This document shows, in pieces, positions 19,021 to 26,764 of a stretch of 64,000 nucleotides of DNA; the first letter of the stretch is position 1; every line of letters starts with the position of its first letter. This DNA comes from JAXLZZ01 sp046350675 (GTDB lineage: Bacteria; Patescibacteriota; Saccharimonadia; Saccharimonadales; UBA4665). A model generated the notes under the pieces. The model saw only the letters and a program-made list of their open reading frames with translations, did not search any database and had not been told where the DNA came from. Location of the stretch: assembly GCA_046350675.1 (NCBI GenBank), contig JAXLZZ010000008.1:1-64000 (forward strand). The letters are read 5' to 3'. The position numbers and the translations under genes are program-made.

Positions 19021-20253
19021 TTATTTAGAGCGAAAACGCCCAAACAAACCACCAACAAATGCCTTGGCACCGCCGCCTGCTCCACCATGAACTGGCGGTA
19101 AGGCCGGCAGTAAAAGCATGTCTAATAGCATCAATCCTACAACAGTCGTGAAGGCTGGATCTTCAACAGTGTCCACCAATCCACCCACATTATGAAGCTT
19201 ACCTATGCGTGCTGGCAGCTGCAGTTTTTCGCGCGCAAATTCATCAATGCCTGGTAGTTTGGCCGTGCCGCCGGTAATCACAATTCCGCCCGGCAACTTA
19301 CGCGAACGTTTGATTTTGTGAAGCTCTTTATCAACGTATTCAAACAACTCGTCCATGCGCGCTTCAACAATCATGGAAATCTCTTCGAACTTAAAGTTGT
19401 GTGCTTTATTGCCAACCTTTACCATAGCGTTGGTTTTCTTTGGCTCACTGTGCACATCTGCGTGCTGAACCTTTACCTGCTCAGCAACATCAATATCAGT
19501 CTTTAGACCGATAGCCAGATCGTTGGTAATATGCTGGCCGCCGATTGGCAACACAGATACATGCTGCACCTCGCCATCTTCAAAGACAATCAAGTTCGTC
19601 GTACCGGCACCGATGTCGATTAGGGCTGTACCGGCTTCACGCTGCTGACGTGTCAGCACAGATTCTGCAGCAGCTAGACCTGATACGGTGTGGTGCGTCG
19701 GTGCGACTTCAGCTTTTTCTAAAGCCATATCAAGATTACGCAAGTTAGGAGACGCGGCAGTCACAATATGTGCATCCACTTCTAAGCGAACCCCATGCAT
19801 GCCTACCGGATCTTTAATGTTCTTTTGGCCATCTAGACTGTAGTTCTTGGCAAAGAACTGTACAATCTCGCGATTTGGCGGCAGTGATACGATAGTAGCC
19901 GCCTCTTCTACTCGCATGCGATCTTCTGGAGTAATCTCGCGATCAGCAGCAGAAATAGCAATCACACCTTCTGAATTCAAACCACTGACGTGTGAGCCGT
20001 TCACGTTAACTGTAGCGTGCTTAATCTGCATACCCGAAATACGCTCTGCCTCGGTAACAGCTTTGATAATCGCCTCGGCCACATCATCAACGTGTACCAC
20101 CGCACCGCGGCGCATGCCTTGATTAGCCGCTTGCCCGTGGCCAATTATAGACGGCATACTGCTGCCGTTTGGATCATACATACCGACCACACAGCGCACG
20201 GCGCTCGTGCCGATATCAAGACCGATAAAATGTTCTGCGTTTTGATTATTCAT
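19021..20253 (-). CDS. ftsA: cell division protein FtsA
   Basis: 410 residues, an actin-like ATPase that ties FtsZ filaments to the membrane. The phosphate-1 motif is FIGLDIGTSAVRCVVG at residues about 9-24, phosphate-2 is ALIDIGAGTTNLIVFEDGEV, and IVITGGTAKLPGI is the adenosine motif. The protein ends in a Gly-rich linker and a short basic-hydrophobic helix (KAFVGGLFGRFRSK), the expected membrane-binding tail. No Shine-Dalgarno is seen before the ATG. The upstream 80 bases contain TATACT and TATAAA boxes. Confidence 0.95.
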   Translation of the reverse strand: MNNQNAEHFIGLDIGTSAVRCVVGMYDPNGSSMPSIIGHGQAANQGMRRGAVVHVDDVAEAIIKAVTEAERISGMQIKHATVNVNGSHVSGLNSEGVIAISAADREITPEDRMRVEEAATIVSLPPNREIVQFFAKNYSLDGQKNIKDPVGMHGVRLEVDAHIVTAASPNLRNLDMALEKAEVAPTHHTVSGLAAAESVLTRQQREAGTALIDIGAGTTNLIVFEDGEVQHVSVLPIGGQHITNDLAIGLKTDIDVAEQVKVQHADVHSEPKKTNAMVKVGNKAHNFKFEEISMIVEARMDELFEYVDKELHKIKRSRKLPGGIVITGGTAKLPGIDEFAREKLQLPARIGKLHNVGGLVDTVEDPAFTTVVGLMLLDMLLLPALPPVHGGAGGGAKAFVGGLFGRFRSK

Positions 20254-20334
20254 AGATGTCAGTACTAAACAACTTTATACTGGCATCAGTATATCGCTAT
20301 TGCTTCCCTGATAGCAAGTTGAACAGGGGTCAGA

Positions 20335-21090
20335 TTACAGTTGCGTAAGGATTTCTGCGCCATTTTTGGTGATCAATACTGTGTGCTCGAAGTGCGCCGC
20401 CCAAGAACCGTCTTTGGTCATAATCGTCCAACCGTCAGGCGCTAGATATACACCATCACCGCCGAGCGTCACCATCGGCTCAATTGCAATTGTCATGCCT
20501 TCACTCAACCACGGACCAGTGTCGGCGCGACCGTAATTAGGAATGTTGGGGTCCTCGTGTACATGATGGCCCACGCCATGCCCTACCAAATCTCGCACAA
20601 TACCATACCCAAACTTATTGAGATAGCGTTCGATTGGCTCGCCAATATCGCCGGTACGCACTTGATCATGAACAGCATTGATACCTCGATGCATGGCAAT
20701 CTCGGTGTTTTTAACTAGTTCAATGTGCTCTTTCTGTTTTGGCGTACCAGCAATCACGCTAATCGCCGAGTCAGTAATCATGGCTTTGTATCTCACACCA
20801 AAATCTAAACTAACAATATCGCCACTTTTGATAATCTTCTCTTTGTTGGGGATGCCATGCACCACCTGTTCGTTCACAGAAATACAAATCACATCCGCGA
20901 AACCTTGATAGCCTTTAAACGCTGGTTCGCCACCAAGTGTCCGTAGTTCAGCCGCCGCAAAATCAGCCAGCTCTTTGGTGCTCACCCCTGGCACAACTTG
21001 AGGCTTCAACGCCTCAAGCACGGTAGCCAACATGCGACCACTTTCACGCATCGCCTTAATTTCAGATTTGGTCTTTACTCTCGTTTGCAT
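20335..21090 (-). CDS. map: methionine aminopeptidase, type I
   Basis: 251 residues. Removes the initiator Met from new proteins after deformylation. The metal ligands and active-site residues align with the E. coli numbering: His78, Asp96, Asp107, His171 (GHGVGHHVHEDP), His178, Glu204 (AIEPM) and Glu235. It lacks an N-terminal SH3 extension. adk is 21 bases upstream, so the two may be co-transcribed. A TGCTACAGT box 6 bases before the ATG could also give a leaderless map transcript. Confidence 0.97.
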   Translation of the reverse strand: MQTRVKTKSEIKAMRESGRMLATVLEALKPQVVPGVSTKELADFAAAELRTLGGEPAFKGYQGFADVICISVNEQVVHGIPNKEKIIKSGDIVSLDFGVRYKAMITDSAISVIAGTPKQKEHIELVKNTEIAMHRGINAVHDQVRTGDIGEPIERYLNKFGYGIVRDLVGHGVGHHVHEDPNIPNYGRADTGPWLSEGMTIAIEPMVTLGGDGVYLAPDGWTIMTKDGSWAAHFEHTVLITKNGAEILTQL

Positions 21091-21111
21091 ACTGTTACTG
21101 TAGCAGCGCGC

Positions 21112-21648
21112 TTATTTCTTGTCGATGTAGCTCATGATCTCATCATGAACGGCGATTGGTTCTTGGGCGGCGTCGATATCGTACACGTTTACGCCAGCTT
21201 TTCTAAAATGATCGAGAATCGGCAACGTAGTTGATTCATACTCTTTGAAACGATTAGCGATAGCTGATTCTGTATCGTCTTGGCGACCGCGAGCTAGCAA
21301 ACGCTCTTTCACGACCTCTGGAGAAGCAGCTAAATTGAAAATTGCATTCAATTTAAAGCGACCGGCTTTTACTTGGTCCAACAACCAATCAGCCTGCACT
21401 TCAGTACGAGGGAATCCGTCAAGCAAGAACTCTTCATTCACATCAATGAGGTCAAGCGTTTTATCTATCAACTTAATAACCTCTTCGTCGCTCAACAACT
21501 TGCCCTCAAGCATCTGCTGGCGGCGCTTACCTGTTACCAACACACGGAATAATTCACCCGTAGAAATCCATGCATAGCCATGCTCATCAGCGAACAATCG
21601 CCCTTGCATACTCTTACCAGCACCAGCCACACCCATCAGAATGATCAT
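21112..21648 (-). CDS. adk: adenylate kinase / nucleoside monophosphate kinase
   Basis: 178 residues. Transfers phosphate between ATP and AMP. The P-loop is GVAGAGKS (residues 6-13), the NMP-binding region contains WISTGELFRVLV, and FLLDGFPRTEVQADWL matches the family DGFPR motif. The lid is the short form (LLARGRQDDTESAIANRF) without the zinc-finger insertion, which explains the small size. The P-loop has MGVAGAGKSMQ where most family members have GAPGAGKGTQ, so another nucleoside monophosphate substrate is possible. GGAG lies 8 bases before the ATG; map follows closely. Confidence 0.92.
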   Translation of the reverse strand: MIILMGVAGAGKSMQGRLFADEHGYAWISTGELFRVLVTGKRRQQMLEGKLLSDEEVIKLIDKTLDLIDVNEEFLLDGFPRTEVQADWLLDQVKAGRFKLNAIFNLAASPEVVKERLLARGRQDDTESAIANRFKEYESTTLPILDHFRKAGVNVYDIDAAQEPIAVHDEIMSYIDKK

Positions 21649-21775
21649 TGATTTTCTCCGTTTACTGTTTTCCGTTTACTGTTTTCCATGCTTTTACCGT
21701 TATCCATGCTCTGCTCAACGGCAAACAGAACCCGGTGAATGCCTGGTAAACGGTTGAGGGTTACTGGTAAATGGC
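21649..21775. repeat. short tandem CCGTTTACTGTTTT-type repeats between adk and the yqeY-like gene
   Basis: CCGTTTACTGTTTT occurs twice in direct succession, followed by related CTTTTACCGTTATCC units. Similar units (CCGTTTACC, CCATTTACC) recur at about 23430-23480 upstream of priA. No coding potential is visible. Confidence 0.5.
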
Positions 21776-22228
21776 TCACTGCGTGAGTCTCTCCTTTGTT
21801 AGTCGTGCAATTATTGAACCGTCGGCACTGCCAGCTGTTTTGGCACGCACACCAGCAATTACTTTGCCCATGTCACGCTGACTTTCAGCACCTGTTTCTT
21901 CTATAACCTCATCTACAATACCGGCAATTTCGTCTTCGCTCAACTGTTCTGGCAAATATTCTTCAATAATCGCCTTCTCAGCCAATTCTTTGTCGGCTTT
22001 ATCCTGCGCATTGCCCTGCACATACATATCAGCGCTCTCTTGGCGCTTCTTGGCCTCTTTACTAAAGATAGTGATAACTTCCTGGTCTGATAAACCACTA
22101 TCGCGTTTACCCTCAGCCACCTTCACATTCAATAACGTACTCTTAAGCGTCCGAAGCGTAGTTGCACGAGCAGAATCTCCTGCTAGCAGGGCTTTCTTAA
22201 TATCATCTTCAAGACGTTGCTCTAACAT
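21776..22228 (-). CDS. GatB/YqeY domain protein
   Basis: 150 residues starting MLEQRLEDDIKKALLAGDSA, followed by RATTLRTLKSTLLN and EEYLPEQLSEDEI, the hallmark segments of the YqeY family. The domain is shared with the tail of GatB, where it contacts tRNA; the free-standing protein has no settled role. I chose this ATG because GGGAG lies 7 bases upstream; the frame stays open farther upstream only because it reads into palindromic element 3. Confidence 0.9.
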   Translation of the reverse strand: MLEQRLEDDIKKALLAGDSARATTLRTLKSTLLNVKVAEGKRDSGLSDQEVITIFSKEAKKRQESADMYVQGNAQDKADKELAEKAIIEEYLPEQLSEDEIAGIVDEVIEETGAESQRDMGKVIAGVRAKTAGSADGSIIARLTKERLTQ

Positions 22229-22249
22229 TGGGTTCTCCCGGAGGCGTGA

Positions 22250-22369
22250 GGATTCGCATACAATAGTGCGGTTTGGGATGAGATGCGAAGCCCGCAAAGA
22301 AGCCGTACTAAAGGTACGGCGCCTGCGGACTGGAACAGCTCGCCCAAAACGCGCATTGTATGTGGATCC
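22250..22369 (-). repeat. stop-proximal palindromic element 3 (after rpsU)
   Basis: Outer arms CATACAAT (22257-22264) and ATTGTATG, then GTTTGGG with CCCAAAAC, CCGCA (22292-22296) with TGCGG (22324-22328), and the apex GCCGTAC-taaag-GTACGGC within 22302-22320. It starts at the rpsU stop codon (22369-22371) and ends just before the ribosome-binding site of the yqeY-like gene. The core is nearly the same sequence as element 1, while the outer arms differ but stay paired. Confidence 0.75.
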
Positions 22370-22584
22370 TACCTTTGGCCTAGCTTGATCTTTTTCAATT
22401 TCACAGCCTTGCGCTCCTGACGGATAATGGCCTTGCGGCGACGCTCAGTCTTGCTGATTGGCTTCTGAAAATACTGGTTGCCTTTAACAACGGCAATCGC
22501 ACCAGACTGCTGCACCTTTCGGTTGAAACGGCGCAATAGGTTCTCGGTAGATTCTTTAGAGTCTTTACGGGTTACTTGTATCAT
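22369..22584 (-). CDS. rpsU: 30S ribosomal protein bS21
   Basis: 71 residues, very basic, with the bS21 pattern: ESTENLLRRFNRKVQQSG, then QYFQKPISKTERRRKAIIRQ. It sits in the small subunit near the anti-Shine-Dalgarno region and helps initiation on structured mRNAs. There is no Shine-Dalgarno; the ATG is 9 bases after a TATAGT -10 box, so its own mRNA should be leaderless or nearly so. Confidence 0.95.
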   Translation of the reverse strand: MIQVTRKDSKESTENLLRRFNRKVQQSGAIAVVKGNQYFQKPISKTERRRKAIIRQERKAVKLKKIKLGQR

Positions 22585-22593
22585 CGAGGTATC

Positions 22594-22622
22594 ACTATAC
22601 CTGACCGAAGAGAATTATGCAA
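22594..22622 (-). promoter_or_regulatory. promoter of rpsU (leaderless type)
   Basis: TTGCAT, 17 bases, TATAGT; the -10 box ends 9 bases before the ATG and overlaps a small GGTAT/ATACC palindrome. Confidence 0.65.
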
Positions 22623-22723
22623 GAGTTTAGCCGCAGTTTTCTCCTCCGGTTTTGGACTCCACTCCAATTGCTTGGGCGTCAGCCCACACGGCCGGCGATC
22701 ATATTCGTGAACCCCGGCGTATG

Positions 22724-22984
22724 TCAATCCAGAAAGCCGTGACCGTCATATTCATCACCGCAATACTCCCTATAGCCCCGCCTTTTAGCGTTGCTAGTAA
22801 AGTTTTCCTTACCCGCATTGACTTGCTCGGTCCGATGTTCATCTATAAGTTCTTCTAACTGCGAATCTGTCAAACTCAGCACCCCACTGGGCAGGTACAC
22901 GGCCCCTTTCTTCAAGAGCTCAGCATCACGAATTGTACGAGTTTTAGTGGATTGTGCTTGTTCTGGCGACATTTTTTCAACCAT
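22724..22984 (-). CDS. small protein of unknown function
   Basis: 86 residues, starting MVEKMSPEQAQSTKTRTIRD, mostly helical and charged, with a C-terminal part rich in Arg/Tyr/Gly/Asp (RRGYREYCGDEYDGHGFLD). No family recognised. A strong promoter (TTGACT, 17 bases, TACTAT with TGC extended -10) ends 6 bases before the ATG, which supports the gene and this start. Confidence 0.6.
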   Translation of the reverse strand: MVEKMSPEQAQSTKTRTIRDAELLKKGAVYLPSGVLSLTDSQLEELIDEHRTEQVNAGKENFTSNAKRRGYREYCGDEYDGHGFLD

Positions 22985-22990
22985 ATATTC

Positions 22991-23019
22991 ATAGTAGCAC
23001 AGAATTGCTAAAAAGTCAA
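22991..23019 (-). promoter_or_regulatory. promoter of the 22724-22984 gene (leaderless type)
   Basis: TTGACT, 17 bases, TACTAT on the minus strand, with the start codon 6 bases downstream of the -10 box. Confidence 0.65.
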
Positions 23020-23038
23020 GGTTTGTATCTGTTGGGTA

Positions 23039-23329
23039 TTAGCCGGTGACGCGTTTTTGCTGGGCTGAGCGTTGTGATTTCAACACGATGCTTTGGAGCT
23101 CGCGAAAGATTGGGAACTGCTTGTTTGTAGAATAAACTTTGGTGTTGCCCTGGCGTTCACTAACGAGGAAACCAACTTTTTCGAGACGCTTAAGTTCGCG
23201 CTGGATATTGCCTGCATCCTCTTTGATAAGCTTGGCCAAACCCCTTACGTGAGTCTTAAAATCTGGATATTTAGCATAAATCACAATGATTTTGCGGCGT
23301 ACTCGTGAAGTGATAAAGATATCTAACAT
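23039..23329 (-). CDS. winged-helix (ArsR-like) transcriptional regulator
   Basis: 96 residues from MLDIFITSRVRRKIIVIYAK. The segment THVRGLAKLIKEDAGNIQRELKRLEKVGFL is a helix-turn-helix, followed by a beta wing SERQGNTKVYSTNKQFPIFREL, typical of ArsR/MarR-like repressors. No metal-binding cysteines are present. I start at the inner ATG: the frame extends upstream by 42 codons, but a good promoter lies inside that extension. An inverted repeat between the promoter and the ATG suggests autoregulation. Confidence 0.8.
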   Translation of the reverse strand: MLDIFITSRVRRKIIVIYAKYPDFKTHVRGLAKLIKEDAGNIQRELKRLEKVGFLVSERQGNTKVYSTNKQFPIFRELQSIVLKSQRSAQQKRVTG

Positions 23330-23352
23330 GCTTATGTTTCCCAATTCCCTTA

Positions 23353-23407
23353 TTGTTATCCAAACAACGTTAATTTTTAGTATAGCTCGCGTTTTTGGCT
23401 TTGGCAA
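23353..23407 (-). promoter_or_regulatory. promoter and candidate operator of the winged-helix gene
   Basis: Minus strand TTGCCA (23402-23407), 17 bases, TATACT (23379-23384). Downstream, TTGTT-atcca-AACAA (23353-23367) is an inverted repeat lying between the start site and the gene. Confidence 0.55.
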
Positions 23408-23556
23408 GACCTTCTGCAAAAATTTTATACGTTTTTGCCGTTTACCCTTTGCCATTTACCTTTTACCGTGCATTTACCCTTCGGCCATTTTCGCGTATTA
23501 AGGGCTAACAGCACATGGCTACCGCACAGAAAACGGATCATGATAAACAGAAAACG

Positions 23557-23588
23557 GCCTATAGTCTAGCGGCTGCTAAACTATAGGC
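23557..23588 (+). promoter_or_regulatory. inverted repeat abutting the priA start codon
   Basis: GCCTATAGT (23557-23565) and ACTATAGGC (23580-23588) are perfect 9-bp arms; the priA ATG follows immediately. It could be an operator, or a hairpin that masks the start. A TAAACT box at 23577-23582 would give a leaderless transcript. Confidence 0.5.
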
Positions 23589-25589
23589 ATGTATTACTAC
23601 TTCGTGTGGGTGCGCAGTAATCGCTACCATGGCAGCGATCCGTTAACGTATTCGAGTGAACAAAAACTTACCACTGGTAGCGTGGTGCGCGTAGAACTGC
23701 AACGACAAGTGGTGATGGGCGTGGTGAGCGGCGTAACGACCGAGCCACGATTCAAGACCAAACCGATCACTGAAATCTTGGATATACCGCCTATTCCAGC
23801 GCCGTTACTCAAGACGGCGCAGTGGTTGCAAGCCTACTACCCTGCTCCTTTAGGGATTATCTCCCAGCAATTAATCCCCGCTTCGCTGACAGAGAAGCGA
23901 CTGAAAGATACTTCGCCAACATTGTTTGATGTGCCAGATCTTTCTACATTGCCGAAGCTAACTCACGAGCAAACCGCTGCACTAGAAAAAATGACCGAGC
24001 GCGATACCTATTTACTGCACGGCGTAACGGGCAGCGGAAAAACACGCGTATATATAGAGCTAGTGGCACGAGCTATAGAAGATGGTAAATCTGCAGTTGT
24101 GCTGACACCAGAGATTAGCCTGACTTCGCAGCTGGCTAGTAATTTTGAAAGAATATTTGGCAATCGCGTGATTGTGCTCCACTCACAGCAAACACCAGCC
24201 GAGCGAGAGAAAGCCTGGTTGGCTTGCCTGCGTGCCACTGAGCCTGTGGTGGTGATCGGGCCGCGCTCTGCCCTGTTCAGCCCCGTTCAAAAACTAGGCA
24301 TAATCATCCTCGATGAGGCACATGAATCAGCCTACAAGCAAGAGCAGTCGCCGCAGTATCAAACTGTGCGCGTAGCTTCGTATTTGGCCGGCGTAACTCG
24401 GTCCAGCTTGGTGCTTGGGTCCGCAACCCCATCTGTTAGTGACTATTATCTGGCTGAACGGAAGAAGAAGCCGATCATTGAACTGACAACTTTGGCCGCC
24501 AAAGCTGTCATCCTGAGCGAAGCCGAAGGATCTCGTACGAAAGAACAAACGGGATCTCTCGACTCAGCTCGAGATGACAGAGTTACAGTTGAGATTGTCG
24601 ATAAGAAAGAATTCAGCCTATTCTCTAAGTCATCAATGCTCAGCCAGCCACTTTTGGATGCTATAAAAGCAGCTTTGTCGCGTGGCGAACAAACGCTACT
24701 GTATCTGAACCGACGCGGCACTGCCCGGATGGTGATGTGTGAACATTGTGGCTGGCAAGCTACCTGTCCACACTGTGATCTACCGCTGACGTATCATGGT
24801 GATAGTCATGAATTGCGCTGTCATAGCTGTAGCTATCACACCAACTCGCCCGGTAGCTGCCCAGCCTGCAAACATCCAACTATTATGTTCAAAACCGCGG
24901 GCACCAAGGCTGTTGCCGAAGAAGTAGAGCGATTATTCCCACAGGCAAAAGTAGCACGGTTCGACACCGACAACACCAAAGCCGAGCGCTTTGAACAGCA
25001 GTATCAAGGTATTCGCGACGGCAAGGTCGATATTCTAGTTGGTACGCAGTTACTAGCAAAAGGGTTGGATCTACCAAAACTCAGCACACTAGGAGTTATC
25101 CTGGCCGATACCAGCTTATATATGCCTGATTTCTCGGCCCAAGAGCGCACCTTCCAGCTCATCAATCAGGTGTTAGGGCGAGTGGGGCGAGGGCATGTGG
25201 CTGGACACGCCATTATCCAAACCTACCATCCAGAACATCCGGCTTTGAAAGCGGCTATTGAGGCTGACTATCCAGCATTTTATAAGGCTGAGCTAGCGAG
25301 CAGAGAGAAATTCCTATTCCCCCCACTCTGCTATTTGCTTAAGATAAGTGTTCGGCGCGCTTCCCTGAAAGCAACCGCGGCCGCGGCCGAGAAACTAAAG
25401 AAAGATATTCAAGAACAGGGGTATAAAGTCCGAGTGGAGGGCCCCGCACCATCATTCTACGAACGCTTTCAAAATAAGTACCAGTGGCAACTAGTAGTAA
25501 AAGCCACCGAACGCTCAGAACTCCTAAAAGTCATCGCCGGCCTACCGGCCAACTGCTCCTACGACATTGACCCGTTAGATTTACTCTAG
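23589..25589 (+). CDS. priA: primosomal protein N' (replication restart helicase PriA)
   Basis: 666 residues. Loads the replicative helicase at stalled forks. The N-terminal DNA-binding region is followed by Walker A GVTGSGKT (145-152), DEAH (242-245), the GSATPSV motif (278-284), eight zinc-binding cysteines (384, 387, 393, 396, 411, 414, 424, 427) and the C-terminal helicase lobe (GTQLLAKGLDLP, QVLGRVGRG). Residues 307-330 (VILSEAEGS...DSARDD) are encoded by a complete 72-bp REP-like palindrome inserted in frame between the lobes. It is convergent with the 25598-26113 gene, 8 bases apart. Confidence 0.96.
   Translation: MYYYFVWVRSNRYHGSDPLTYSSEQKLTTGSVVRVELQRQVVMGVVSGVTTEPRFKTKPITEILDIPPIPAPLLKTAQWLQAYYPAPLGIISQQLIPASLTEKRLKDTSPTLFDVPDLSTLPKLTHEQTAALEKMTERDTYLLHGVTGSGKTRVYIELVARAIEDGKSAVVLTPEISLTSQLASNFERIFGNRVIVLHSQQTPAEREKAWLACLRATEPVVVIGPRSALFSPVQKLGIIILDEAHESAYKQEQSPQYQTVRVASYLAGVTRSSLVLGSATPSVSDYYLAERKKKPIIELTTLAAKAVILSEAEGSRTKEQTGSLDSARDDRVTVEIVDKKEFSLFSKSSMLSQPLLDAIKAALSRGEQTLLYLNRRGTARMVMCEHCGWQATCPHCDLPLTYHGDSHELRCHSCSYHTNSPGSCPACKHPTIMFKTAGTKAVAEEVERLFPQAKVARFDTDNTKAERFEQQYQGIRDGKVDILVGTQLLAKGLDLPKLSTLGVILADTSLYMPDFSAQERTFQLINQVLGRVGRGHVAGHAIIQTYHPEHPALKAAIEADYPAFYKAELASREKFLFPPLCYLLKISVRRASLKATAAAAEKLKKDIQEQGYKVRVEGPAPSFYERFQNKYQWQLVVKATERSELLKVIAGLPANCSYDIDPLDLL
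24507..24578. repeat. REP-like palindromic element inserted in priA
   Basis: 72 bp with inverted ends GTCATC...GATGAC and internal GGATCTC/GAGATC-type arms. It is a multiple of three and in codon phase, so it adds 24 codons (307-330) without breaking priA. It belongs to the family at 27988-28074 and 42230-42307. Confidence 0.85.
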
Positions 25590-25597
25590 TATCACAA

Positions 25598-26113
25598 CTA
25601 GGCGTCAGGGCTTTGTTGCGCTTGGATTGAAACAATTTCCTGGAATGTTTCAGGTGTATAGAATGGTGTAACCGTGTACTCTGGCAAAAGATCATCAGGC
25701 ATGTCTCCTGAGCCGAGTTTGAGGACTGGATCATAGCCCTTTCGATCATCTCCTTCTGGGCGAGGTGTTATTACACCAAAATGCATAAATCGAGGATTGC
25801 CAAAAGCGAACTCTGGTGCTGTTGACTCAAATGCCGCAACGACTACTTCTTGTTTAGTTGAAGGATCTTCTAGTTTTGTAACTACCAATTCTCCTGGGTA
25901 AGGCCCTCCATCTCGGACACTTTCCCAAGACAGTGGCTCGACAGGTGGTGGACGCATCTCTGTTAACTGCCATTCATGATGCTGGTCTTTCGGCAACTTG
26001 AGCAGTTTATTCAATTGTCTGTTTAAAATTCTTTTAACTTTCTTTTCAGCTCTGCTTAGTTCAGCGGAATCTTCGTGATTCGGTTCTGGAAATTGTATTT
26101 GTTTTTCTGACAT
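25598..26113 (-). CDS. protein of unknown function
   Basis: 171 residues starting MSEKQIQFPEPNHEDSAELS. The N-terminal third is a charged helix (AEKKVKRILNRQLNKLLKL); the remainder is Pro/Glu-rich with strands (GELVVTKLEDP, QEVVVAAFEST, PRFMHFGVITPRPEGDD). No signal peptide or membrane segment; no family recognised. This start is fixed by a consensus promoter only 9 bases upstream. It is divergent from def. Confidence 0.75.
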   Translation of the reverse strand: MSEKQIQFPEPNHEDSAELSRAEKKVKRILNRQLNKLLKLPKDQHHEWQLTEMRPPPVEPLSWESVRDGGPYPGELVVTKLEDPSTKQEVVVAAFESTAPEFAFGNPRFMHFGVITPRPEGDDRKGYDPVLKLGSGDMPDDLLPEYTVTPFYTPETFQEIVSIQAQQSPDA

Positions 26114-26122
26114 AGTATATAC

Positions 26123-26151
26123 ATTATACTCAACTATACTTAATTTGTCAA
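26123..26151 (-). promoter_or_regulatory. perfect consensus promoter (leaderless type)
   Basis: TTGACA, 17 bases, TATAAT on the minus strand; the start codon of the 25598-26113 gene begins 9 bases after the -10 box, leaving at most two or three bases of leader. Confidence 0.85.
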
Positions 26152-26172
26152 TATCGTAACTACTTCCGTATC

Positions 26173-26181
26173 TGTTATACT
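26173..26181 (+). promoter_or_regulatory. extended -10 promoter of def
   Basis: TGTTATACT with the def ATG 7 bases downstream; no clear -35 box. This predicts a leaderless def-fmt mRNA. Confidence 0.6.
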
Positions 26182-26188
26182 TCTGGGA

Positions 26189-26764
26189 ATGACTAAAGAC
26201 GATATCATCACATTGCCAAATCCGCACCTGCGAGAAAAGTCGAAGCGGGTTGGCGTAATCACCGATCAGATTAAAGAGATTGTTCAGGAAATGGAAGCCG
26301 CCACCATGGACTGGGACAAGAGCCGAGACCATGAAGTTGGCGTGGCTTTGGCAGCTGTGCAAATTGATCGTTTGTACAAAATAGTTATTGTGCGTGATGA
26401 TTATGAAGATAAAAATAACAACAGCTTCACGGTCTTTATTAACCCTGAAATCACGAAACGTGAGGGTGAAGTAGTAGAGGACTTTGAGGGTTGTTTGAGC
26501 GTCAAGAACATATACGGCAAGGTGCCTCGACATACTAAAGTGAAGGTCAAAGCACTCGACCTAGAGGGTCGGGAATTCCGTGTTACAGCAACCGATTTCC
26601 TAGCCCGAATCTTCCAGCACGAGATCGATCATACTAACGGGATTGTGTTCATAGATCACATCAAAGACAAGCCGAATGCATTTTTTAAGCTTGATGATGA
26701 TGGCAAGTTACAAGCACTGGATTATAAGGATGAAGTTGAACAAAATCCTGTTCTTTGGCAATGA
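26189..26764 (+). CDS. def: peptide deformylase
   Basis: 191 residues. Removes the formyl group from N-terminal fMet. All three family motifs are present: GVALAAVQ (51-58, usual GxGLAAxQ), EGCLS (100-104) with the metal-binding Cys102, and QHEIDH (143-148) with the two His ligands and catalytic Glu145. fmt overlaps its 3' end by 35 bases in another frame, forming a def-fmt pair that acts on opposite ends of the formyl-Met cycle. Confidence 0.96.
   Translation: MTKDDIITLPNPHLREKSKRVGVITDQIKEIVQEMEAATMDWDKSRDHEVGVALAAVQIDRLYKIVIVRDDYEDKNNNSFTVFINPEITKREGEVVEDFEGCLSVKNIYGKVPRHTKVKVKALDLEGREFRVTATDFLARIFQHEIDHTNGIVFIDHIKDKPNAFFKLDDDGKLQALDYKDEVEQNPVLWQ

Noticed and set aside
22652..22858. 68-codon plus-strand frame
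   Set aside because: It overlaps the 22724-22984 gene, which has a strong promoter and a fitting start; no support for the plus-strand reading.
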